64,000 bases of DNA, from assembly GCA_038501195.1 (NCBI GenBank), contig JBBPUQ010000004.1:3472001-3536000 (forward strand), written 5' to 3'. Of this stretch, positions 55,292 through 64,000 are shown one piece after another. Positions within the stretch are counted from its first letter, which is position 1, and each line of letters opens with the position of its first letter. Both the position numbers and the translations under genes were made by a program. Origin of the DNA: Nemania diffusa (lineage: Eukaryota > Ascomycota > Sordariomycetes > Xylariales > Xylariaceae). The notes under the pieces were generated by a model that worked only from the letters and a program-made list of their open reading frames with translations, did not search any database and was not told the DNA's origin.

Positions 55292-57824
55292 ATGGCGCAA
55301 AGGTAATGAATGCTACTCAATCCTTTGTTATGAAATGTTGTTGCCAAGTACGTAGTGCTAATATTTGATATTTCCTGTGCTAGACAAGTTCTTATGCTGG
55401 GTGCGGGGTTCGTCACCCGGCCTACCCTCGACATCCTCAGCGACGCCGGTATCAAGGTTACCGTTGGTAAGCTCTCTAGGCGTGGTTCTTCGCCGCTTGG
55501 CTCTCTACTGTCTATACTGACGCCTGCCAGCTTGCAGAACTCTCCAGAGGGCTCAGGAGCTTGCAAAGGGCGTCAAGAACGCCTATCCCATCTCTCTCGA
55601 TGTGTTGGACGACAAGGCCCTCGATGCCGAGGTGGCAAAGAACGACCTAGTCATCTCCCTAATCCCTTATACTTTCCATGCTACCGTCATCAAGAGCGCC
55701 ATCCGACAGAAGAAACATGTTGTCACCACGAGTTATGTCTCGCCGGCCATGCTGGAGCTCGACCAACAGTGCAAAGACGCCGGCATAACTGTTATGAATG
55801 AAATTGGCCTGGACCCTGGCATCGATGTGAGTGCCTTCGGCACAATGCTTCTTATTTAGTTAAACCTTAGACGAGTACCGCTAACAAGACGGCCTTGAAA
55901 GCACTTATACGCCATTAAGACTATTTCTGAAGTTCACGAAGCTGGAGGAAAGATCCTATCCTTCTTGTCCTACTGCGGAGGGCTGCGTAAGTGGTGTCGT
56001 TTTAGCTAAGGCATTTCTAGATATTGCATTCTACGATACTTACAATGTACTAGCTGCACCTGGTAAGTGCTTCTCATGCACCCCAATTTCAAATCAATAA
56101 ATGGTGCTGACTTAACCCAGAGGATTCTGGCAACCCTCTCGGATACAAGTTTAGTTGGTCGTCCAGGTACATTTCGCTTTCCTCGCCAAGAACAATCTCT
56201 ATTCAAATGTTGATCCCGCGACTAATGTACATAGGGGTGTATTGTTAGCCCTACGAAATGCGGCTAGTTTCTACAAAGGAGGAAATGTCGTCAATGTTGC
56301 GGGACCTGAACTCATGGGTGAAGCGCAGCCCTATCCTATATACCCTGGATTCGCATTTGTTGCCTACCCGAACAGAGATTCTACACCATACAAGGAGAGG
56401 TTTGTCAGTACCTCCTGTTGATGCCAAGCCTATACTAACGTAGCTACAGATATCACATTCCAGAGGCTCAGACTATCATTCGTGGTACTCTAAGATACGC
56501 AGGATTTCCGTAAGTTGATTCAAGCCTGTTGGTATTTCTTTTAAAAAAAATCTACATATGGAAGAGATACTGGCATAGGTGTAACTACGTTTTCTAAACA
56601 AGGATACAGCCTAGCCAGTATCTAAATCGCTACAACCAAATAAAGAAAGGATGCTAACGTCACTGTATGAAGGGAATTCATTAAGTTATTGGTTGATCGT
56701 AAGTTTGCTGATGAAGTCGTTTGTCAATAACTTTGGTAGAATAACCATTATTCTTAATCGCAGTGGGCTTCTTAAGCGATGACGAGAACAGCGCACTAAA
56801 GGAGTCAATTCCATGGAACGAGGCTACCAAGAAGATTATCGGAGCGTCAGGTAATACCGAGCAAGATTTGATCTCAGCTATCACTACCAAGGCAAGCTTC
56901 AAGGACAATTTGCAAAGCGAACAGCTTATAGCAGGACTCAGATGGATCGGATTGGTATGTCATCCTTTGACTACAGACCCATCAGGCACCTTGTAGGTTC
57001 CAATGAAAAGCGACGCTAACTTGATCATATAGTTTTCATCAGAAAGCATCTTGCCTAAGGGTAACCCACTTGATACCCTTTGCGCCACCCTAGAACAGAA
57101 GATGCAGTTCGAAGAGGGCGAGCGAGGTAAGCAGAGCCTTACCTATTCGCACATCATAGGCTACTTCAATAGTAATATTGATCATCATAGATCTTGTCAT
57201 GCTTCAACACAAGTTCGAGATCGAGCATAAGGATGGTAGTAGAGAGACGAGGACTTCGACACTATGCGAGTATGGTGCCCCGGTTGGATCGGGAGGCTAC
57301 TCCGCGATGGCTAAATGGTGCGTATTGAATCTTCAAATCTATGTTTCTTCCACACTTTCAATTACACCCCGCTAACTATAGTTGATGCTGACTATTTGTA
57401 GTGAGTACAAATCTGTTATATAAAGTCCGAATCTATCAAGGATGCGCGTTGGCAAAATCCCGAGGCCAAACGTGATGATCTTAGCTAACGTATCTTATTC
57501 TACCCCTATAGTGGTGGGAGTACCATGTGCCGTCGGTAAGTAGCGCTGTTTTTACAAGCTCTCTCTTGGCATTTAAGGCCTTAGACATTGTCTCAAATCG
57601 TATCAATGAAGAGATCTCTGACGTTTTGTTCAGCTGTTAAACAAGTCCTTGACGGCGTCATTTCCGAGAAGGGAATTCTGGCGCCTATGACCCCAGAGAT
57701 TAACAACCCCTTGATCAAGGAGTTGAAAGAGAAATACGGGTACGTATTGTTCATCGTAACACTTTCAAAATCCCTAGCCTAACGACTATCTAGCATCGAA
57801 TGTAAGGAGAAGGTGATCGCATAG
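55292..57824 (+). CDS. LYS9: Saccharopine reductase (lysine biosynthesis), 15 exons with a twin intron
   Basis: Forms saccharopine in the alpha-aminoadipate route to lysine. Exons: 55292-55302, 55384-55466, 55531-55826, 55902-55986, 56054-56062, 56121-56166, 56235-56399, 56450-56509, 56673-56698, 56764-56954, 57033-57126, 57191-57316, 57512-57535, 57634-57739, 57794-57824. The sum is 1353 nt, 450 residues; yeast Lys9 is 446. A Rossmann fold opens the protein (QVLMLGAGFVTRPTLDIL). Then come SLIPYTFHATVIKSAI, VTTSYVSPAMLELD, MNEIGLDPGID, SFLSYCGGLPAPE, GYKFSWSSRGVLLALRN and GSGGYSAMAKLVGVPCAVAV. Exon 5 is only 9 nt. The frame between exons 12 and 13 holds only if 57317-57511 is removed as a nested stwintron. 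Intron density is very high for this window. Confidence 0.92.
56054..56062 (+). other. 9-nt micro-exon of LYS9
   Basis: CTGCACCTG is bounded by TACTAG upstream and GTAAGTG downstream. It encodes the middle of GGL-PAP-EDSGN; skipping it keeps the frame but removes three residues of a conserved segment. Confidence 0.85.
57317..57511 (+). other. Probable D1-type stwintron in LYS9
   Basis: The internal intron 57318-57401 (84 nt, GTGCGT...GCTGAC...TTTGTAG) sits between the first and second bases of the external donor. Its removal joins G57317 to TGAGTAC at 57402, creating a GTGAGT donor. The external intron then ends at CCCTATAG (57511), with GCTAAC as branch site. Result: AAA-TTG-GTG-GGA, the family's K-L-V-G. 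Simple removal of 57318-57511 instead gives a frameshift and a stop nine codons later. Confidence 0.8.
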
Positions 57825-58505
57825 AGTACCTAAGTAGGTATGTGGAGGAATCATAGAGCATCGTCACGGGCCCTCGACAGTAGGTAAATGCCGAGTGTGT
57901 GGGCTTGACCTATTCATAAAAGAAAATTGCGTCATATGTAAAGCTTTGGGCTCATAGAAAGAAAAGTTATGTTTTTTTACTCTCAACCTTGAGCGGATTA
58001 GAGCAGAAATACTCGGTATTAAGCCCTGGAAATCAGTGCCCTATGCATTCGCACTAGTGAAGCCGAACAAAAATAATAGACGCGATGTCTGTGACAGTAT
58101 TATAGATAATCTTAGGATCAGAATTCTTAAATTCAACGATACAGTTATTTCAAGATCTGAGTCTAGCCGATGGTAGCTAGATGTGTACGATTTAGGTGAA
58201 AATGCACTTACCTCTAGGGTTGTAACATCGCTACATATAATAGAATATATCGATTTAGCGATTGACGGAATTGGTTAAGTGAAGCATTACATACCCTGCA
58301 AAAATTGGGTCCTAGGCGTAGGTCTCATCAATCCAGTGCTGCTCATGAATAGAGTCCTTCGTCCGAAGAAGCATACGTGGGAGTGAGCAGTGCAAATCGG
58401 TTTCGTCTCCTCGCATGAATAATGCTGCCTTGCATAAGAAGCATCATCAACTTCCAGAATCCATCAAAGGAGCGACCCACATCGGACGCATCTCCTTACC
58501 CACTG
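57825..58505. other. Intergenic region
   Basis: 681 bp between LYS9 and tRNA-Ala. No gene is seen. Confidence 0.5.
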
Positions 58506-58577
58506 GGGCTTGTGGTTTAGTGGTATAATACTCCCTTAGCATGGGAGTGGTCCGGGGTTCGATTCCCCGCGAGTCCA
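58506..58577 (+). tRNA. tRNA-Ala(AGC)
   Basis: A 72-nt cloverleaf. The acceptor stem GGGCTTG/CGAGTCC pairs with two G-U pairs. The anticodon stem CTCCC/GGGAG encloses the loop TTAGCAT (anticodon AGC). The T-arm CGGGG-TTCGATT-CCCCG is perfect, with discriminator A. No intron. A T6 run at 58611-58616 is a possible Pol III terminator. Confidence 0.92.
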
Positions 58578-59416
58578 TCATCGGAGGTTCAATTCCTCCT
58601 GTACCAAAATTTTTTCCGATGGCGTACACCTCAAATTTTTTTAATTTGTTTAAAATCAGGCACAAGTCTAGCTTAATGTCTTGAAACTTATATCCGAGGC
58701 TTAGTTATATCATTACTTAACACATTATTACATGTGGTCTCTTTATTAACCACCAGCTAATAAACTTGAAACACAACATTGTCCTTAAACCCGTATATAC
58801 ATTAAAATTAGCCGTGTGAAGCCTAACCCTAGAGGCCTAGCCATCGCCATCCTAGCACCTAGGGTAAGGAGGCATAGCGTCCCTTAAAAAGGGTGATGAA
58901 AAAAAGAGAAACTTGTACTAGGTGAGATAAATAGCTCAAAACATCAAATGGCCGGTATGTAACACAAGGATAGGCCTTTTTAAATTTGTGCTAGGGGTTA
59001 TAGGACATGTTTGTCTATTTAGGGATGGTTCACAGCTGCTGTAGATATGAATGGGTTGTTGATAGCTACTCATTTCAAGTTATCTAAGCCTTGCCATACC
59101 TTCAAGAGCACAAAAGTTGTCTAGGTAATAGCAACATCTGTGAAACCAATTTGAAGATATAGGTTTAGAACTGTTTCTAGCCAATCGTTATACTTTTTAC
59201 TCAAACTCCTTAAACCGCTAAAAATTCCAAAGTCGAGAAGTTTGAACCCTTTCTGAACAGTAAACATGGCCCTTATTATTTAAATGTCCAGCTCGCTCGA
59301 GCTCAATTCTTCCCTTAACATATACCTATATACCTAGTATAGACATACACTGATACTCATACACCCACATACACACAAATACATCCGGAGTTTTTATCGA
59401 TTCTCCTACCATCAAC
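58578..59416. other. AT-rich intergenic region
   Basis: 839 bp before the secreted-protein gene. Apart from the tRNA-like remnant and the T run, no gene is seen. Confidence 0.45.
58580..58605 (+). other. tRNA 3'-half-like remnant with encoded CCA
   Basis: Directly after tRNA-Ala, CGGAGGTTCAATTCCTCC forms a perfect 5-bp T-arm and is followed by TGTACCA. Nuclear eukaryotic tRNA genes do not encode CCA, so this looks like an organellar or bacterial-type tRNA end fragment. No matching 5' half is seen. Confidence 0.4.
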
Positions 59417-60120
59417 ATGCATTCTTCATCATTTTTTACCGGCATAGCCCTTAGCTGTGTCGTCCAAGGTCTGGCGATTAATAACCACGTCACTCGAGAC
59501 GACCCCTCCTTCGGCATTGGTATGATGTCCTTCTCGTCAGACAATTTCTGCGGCAGCACAAAATTCAAACACGAGACCTCATCGCAATCGCCTCTTATAA
59601 AAGACTGCCAAGAAGTGATAGATTGGCTTAATGGTAATAGGTGGTACGGGTACGAATTTTTTGGGTGGAATAAGGGCCATCTTGAGTCCGGCTACGTTGA
59701 GCTTGGGAAAAGAGGCAGCTGTGTCTTGGGCGTCAAGCCTCTCGATGCTAATGACGGTCCTCCCGTCGTCACCATGGGTGATGCTGCTGATGTCATTAAA
59801 ATGGCTATACCCAGGTTGAAAAAGGGCGATCATGTCGAAGGTTCAGGAACTAGTGAGTTACCGCTGCAGTCATTTTCTTCCCTTTCTAGTAAATCGAGTG
59901 CTCCCGAAATGTCTAGGGGGTATGTTTTGGGGGCATGTTTCGAGATCTCTAGAACTTCGTAAAAGAGTAATTACTGACTATAGTGGTTACAGTGGAGTGC
60001 CAAGTAACTCAGGACAATGAACAAGTATTGACGTGGCCAGGTGGTTGGGACAAGCGGAAGTTTCAGTGGCAGATCTATTACCCAGGTACTCAACCGCTAG
60101 CCATTCCTGATGGGCCATAA
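59417..60120 (+). CDS. Secreted cysteine-containing protein, possible Ecp2/Hce2-like effector
   Basis: Exons are 59417-59852 and 59984-60120, giving 190 residues. The 131-nt intron (GTGAGT...CTGACTATAG) joins GSGT-MVTVECQV. A signal peptide covers about residues 1-20 (MHSSSFFTGIALSCVVQGLA). The mature part has four cysteines (45, 64, 102, 151), enough for two disulfides, in the order NFCGSTKF, IKDCQEV, GSCVLGV, VECQV. A Gly-Asp-Ala-Ala-Asp segment lies before the last strand. This Cys spacing recalls Ecp2/Hce2-type secreted effectors of fungi, but sequence signals are weak and the family call is tentative. The flanks are AT-rich and gene-poor. The C-terminus could be altered by a further intron starting at GTACTC near 60086. 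Confidence 0.65.
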
Positions 60121-61651
60121 GTAAAAGGTTCTTCTTCGCCGCCCGCTGATGTAAAAGTTTGGAGAGGGAAAATTGTTCGGACACTAGCAAACGCCGCGCA
60201 GAGCGCAAGGGCGTACAGGAATCACGATACACGCGCAACGCGGAAGACTAGATAAGAATCAGGTTTGATTTGAAAGGAGGAAGGGGTGCTGTCGGTTAGT
60301 TGTTATATGATGTAACATAATTTTGGACTTCCTCCTCACTGAATTAATCGTGGTATCTTCCGCCAACATGTTCACTAATGGCTTCATTTGACTGTATTTT
60401 CTCGAACGTAAATTAATGATAATATTGGGTTTCAGAGAGTACTAGACGGTTATTTTATATATCCAACGCCTCGTTCATTACTCAATTATACTTCGCAAAC
60501 ATTATTCTTTAATAATTTAGAATACTCCTCTTGAGACTACAACTCAAGAGTCTCGGTGTAGAAAAAACCTCGCAGTCATTTCCTTTACTGTAACGTGCTT
60601 TCAAATATATATCTAGTAGTTGTACACAAGATAATTATTCCCACTCATTTCTCAATATCATGGTTCAAAATAGATTGATGTTGCTTTCAAACACATGAGT
60701 TCCTGAATTAGGTGCTAGCTTCGTTTAATATTGAAATATATTAATATGATTCTAAAGAAATAATACACTACAGTTTACTTTTAAAAAAAGATCACATGAC
60801 CCAGTTCTATATCCCCTATATGTCATAACATGACAGCTACAGGATCAAGAATATAATAATATCGATACCAGTAAGTATGTCCACTGTTGCGGTATGCGGT
60901 GAAACCCTATAAAGGTCTGAGCGATGTATTCGGAACCGTTCCCCGCTTCGGGGTCTATGAATGACCTCCGTAGCCCGCAGCAGAAGATACGAATCGGACA
61001 TCGGGAACAATTGGAGCTGCGTGTCACATATGGAGGGGAATATAACATCATGATGCAATCCGTGCTAGCCCCAGCGGCAGCTTTCAATATAGGAAGTAAT
61101 TAGGTCTCAAGATAGAATTACCATATATGATACTATTATTACTGAAAACCTCAGTTATCGCTGTTGGTTCAAACACGTGGATATATTGCCAACGATATAA
61201 CAAGACAGGATTCTCGACTTTCACAAGAATGACAACGTGTATGTGAAACATTAGCAAGACAATACCGCTTCTACGGCGACTTAAATACCTACAGATAAGG
61301 AGTGGCCACCAATGACGCGTCACTTCCAAGCACTCTCCAACAATAATACAACCCTACCTACCTTTGATGCCATACAGGGTTCTGGATAGATGATGATATT
61401 GTAGAAGCTCTAGATGCAGGAAGCATGCAAGGTTCCCCGCGCCTCTCGTCGTCTTTGTGAATGGCTGTTGATAAGCTTTCTTAAGACACGGCCACTCCCC
61501 GGCGAGAACTGCCGAAGTTTGGTAGGGGTATCAAGGGAAGACTATATAGTGGTTCGTGGAAACCAGATGGAATTTCATATCATAAAATCCGATATCCTTT
61601 TCGATTCTCTCTATTCATCTTCAATATAGGTTCCTAGAAAGATTCAGAAAG
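60121..61651. other. AT-rich intergenic region
   Basis: 1.5 kb with no gene seen. It is strongly AT-rich at 60300-60850, then a mixed stretch upstream of the transporter. Confidence 0.5.
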
Positions 61652-63315
61652 ATGCGAAACCATATGGCCGCGGGGTGGTTTTATTCCCCTGAGCAGATAG
61701 CACGATATTTCGCAACTCGTCTCACGACCTTGGCCCCCCCTAAAACAAAACTTCGAAATCCAATCGATGTGCTCGGTGACCTTGACCGCCATCAATGGCT
61801 CATGTTCTCCGCCGGCTTTCTCGCCTGGACTTGGGATGCATTTGACTTCTTCACGGTATCCTTGTGCGTGACCGAGATCGCCACTGAGTTTAATACGACG
61901 AATTCAGCGGTGTCATGGGGCATCACAATCACCTTGATGCTGCGGTCCGTGGGAGCTATTGTCTTCGGTAGCTTATCCGATCGCTATGGCCGGAAATGGA
62001 TTATGATCATCAATCTTTTCCTGTTCATTGTTTTGGAACTTGCATCTGGATTCGCGCAATCATTGCCGCAGTTCCTAGGCGTTCGGGCACTCTACGGCAT
62101 AGCGATGGGAGGCCTGTATGGCCCTGCAGCGGCCACTGCACTTGAAGACCTTCCTTATGATGCCCGAGGGTTACTATCTGGCATATACCAAGAAGGTTAT
62201 GCTGCCGGATACTTGCTAGCAGCGGTATTCTACCGAGCTGTAAGTCCCTAGGTAGAATTTTGACTTAAAATAAGCTAACACGAGACAGTTTGTGCCCACG
62301 ACGACTTATGGGTGGAGGTCATTATTTTGGTTCGGTTCTGGGCCTCCTATCCTAATCATAGCATATCGCTGGTGGCTACCGGAGACCAACGCTTCACAAA
62401 TCATCAGGGCAGAGAGAAAAGCGGCGAGCATCCCTGGGGAAGTTTCAGGGACTACCGCAATAATGAGCGTGAAAGCTTGGTTACGAGACATGAGAATATC
62501 TCTTCAAGAGAACTGGTTTCTATTCATCTACATGGTTGTGTTGATGACTGGGTTCAATTCATGTAGCCATGGATCCCAGGATTTGTATCCGACGTTTTTA
62601 AAAAACCGTAAGTTTCCAGCCTTTATGTCGATTCTGTGCATATCCCTAACTTGCTACAGAGGTTGAACTCGGTCCAACAGATGTGACGGTTATAAGTGTG
62701 GTGGGCCAGGTCGGCGCTTTAGTAGGCGGCGGAACCATCGGTTACGTGAGCACGTTCTTTGGGCGAAGACTCAGCATGATAGCCTGCTGCATCATCGGCG
62801 CTGCTGTCCTCCCGGCTTATATACTCCCTAGGTCCCTATCCCTCATTGCCACTGCGTTCTTCTTACAGTTCTTCGTGGGAGGAGTCTGGGGCCCAATCCC
62901 CATCCACCTTACCGAACTTTCGCCACCGGCACTTCGATCTACAGTTGTGGGATTGACTTACCAGCTAGGAAACTTAGCCTCGTCGGCTGCTGCAACCATA
63001 CAAGCAACGATAGGGGAACGATTTCCCCTATCCCCAAAGGACGGCATGAAACGCTATGACTATGGCAAAGTCATTGCCATATTCATGGCGGCTGTGTGGG
63101 TTTATATGCTCATTTTTCTCTTCCTCGGCCCAGAGATGAGCCAAGAAGAAAGAGATCAGTATGCAGCTTCAGCGAATGAGATAGAAAGGATGCGTAAGGA
63201 GGGCATCAGCTTAGCTGAGATAGGGGCTAAGAGAGCCAAGTTAGGTGCTCTGGGTGATGAATCACCTGGGAATACTGACTTCGAGAAACCTACAGATGTT
63301 GAGCACATCGAGTAG
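61652..63315 (+). CDS. Carboxylate/proton symporter, JEN1-type MFS transporter
   Basis: A plasma-membrane transporter of the major facilitator superfamily, related to yeast Jen1 (lactate, pyruvate and other carboxylates). Exons are 61652-62239, 62289-62607 and 62660-63315, giving 520 residues. The 49- and 52-nt introns restore FYRA-FVPTTTYGWRS and FLKN-QVELGPTD. The N-terminal cytosolic part contains NPIDVLGDLDRHQW, followed by FLAWTWDAFDFFTVSL (span 1), the MFS loop GSLSDRYGRKW, and the Jen1 signature NSCSHGSQDLYPT (about residues 284-296). The C-terminal part has GYVSTFFGRRLS and WGPIPIHLTELSP. The C-tail is charged (AKRAKLGALGDES). The start could instead be the Met five codons downstream. 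Confidence 0.92.
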
Positions 63316-64000
63316 ACTAAGAATGATCTTATGCTTTTCATCTATGTAAATACTTGATGCTAGACTATGGACTGGGCCACTTAGGCTAATTTTTAAGGTA
63401 GTCAAGTGTATGTAGCGCTATGTTTACTGAATTATCATTATTGGTCCGAGTACTAATGAAAAGGCGACAACAACTTCGGAACTCGGAGGACATGTGAACT
63501 CCGAGGAATATGGGGATTCTAGTCCACTCCTACATAGTCATATTTCCGTAGTCTCGTGCAAGCCTAGCTTGTTTGCCTCGCAGTTGAAGTTAATAGCGGA
63601 TATTATCAAACCCGAATATTAATGAACAGTAGTACCAAGAATAAAACCATAGCTTATTTTAATAACATCTCGCTGAAAGGAATTATTAAATAAATACTAC
63701 ATAGTCGGTCGACGTGTAAGATATATATAGCCAGGCAAATCTCCAATGGGCATGACTATTGTAGAAAATTCACCGTACCAGCTCGGTTAAATCGCTCCTC
63801 AAAGTTTAATTCAGCGCCTAACCCTTGAAGTCACATTGCTCTAGGAAAGAAATGATATTAAGGCTGTCAGTAACATAAGGCTCGGTTATGGATCTTGCCA
63901 CCCTATTGATCGTAGATAGTGCCAAGTTAATTTTTAAGGCTATATTATAACCTAGGTGATAAACCTGCCAGGGCAAGCCACACCATAAATAACCTAGGAT
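63316..64000. other. Intergenic region at window end
   Basis: 685 bp, AT-rich, with no gene or notable repeat seen. Confidence 0.5.

Noticed and set aside
57318..57511. Simple frameshift or pseudogenisation of LYS9 between exons 12 and 13
   Set aside because: A nested stwintron restores the frame and the conserved residues exactly, and the downstream exons are intact to the stop codon.
1..64000. CRISPR arrays, bacterial operons, phage or plasmid features
   Set aside because: No regularly spaced repeats were seen; gene structure is that of a fungal nuclear genome.

Overview
This window is nuclear DNA of a filamentous ascomycete (Pezizomycotina). The gene models have short GT-AG introns, mostly 49-130 nt, with CTAAC/CTGAC branch-point-like sites. 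The genes are typical of that group: SPT20, a peroxin-22-like protein, an ABCD half-transporter, ATG27, and a NACHT-ankyrin NLR. TAGGTACCTA-type intergenic repeats and a probable twin intron suggest a Sordariomycete, perhaps Xylariales; that placement is inference. I found 18 coding genes, one broken zinc-finger gene and two tRNA genes. Exon joins were worked out by hand; nearly all give an intact frame and a recognisable protein join.

Layout. 1-10.7 kb: gene desert. 10.7-22 kb: housekeeping block with eIF2B-gamma (-), PEX22-like (+), SPT20 (+) and ATG27 (+). 22.3-27.1 kb: accessory island with a DUF7580-type gene (-) head-to-head with a C2H2 zinc-finger/KH gene (+), then a frameshifted C2H2 gene. 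27-29 kb: AT-rich DNA holding a tRNA-Phe gene with two insertions. 29-40 kb: HEM13, a UCH-family protein lacking canonical catalytic residues, a bZIP regulator (-), AP-3 sigma (+), a small predicted mitochondrial membrane protein (-) and a conserved fungal protein (-). 40-43.5 kb: intergenic DNA with a 30-bp poly(C) run and a dispersed repeat. 43.5-47.8 kb: a divergent NLR and nucleoside-phosphorylase-like pair. 50-58 kb: a small GPI-type protein, DPH3 (-), a PXA2-type ABC transporter and LYS9. 58.5-63.3 kb: tRNA-Ala, a secreted cysteine-rich protein and a JEN1-type carboxylate transporter.

The strongest finding is the 43.5-47.8 kb pair. The NACHT-ankyrin receptor carries near its N-terminus, and the divergently transcribed PNP_UDP enzyme at its very C-terminus, the same short motif (F-x-G-x-G-x-x-N-A-G-x-I-x-A-x-R-D). 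This is the arrangement of known fungal NLR/effector pairs that signal by amyloid templating, so the locus is a candidate cell-death or allorecognition module. Two RNA-level oddities also stand out. LYS9 (15 exons, one of 9 nt) keeps its frame only if a nested D1-type stwintron is removed. The tRNA-Phe gene has, besides its normal anticodon-loop intron, a 55-bp insertion that looks like a spliceosomal intron.
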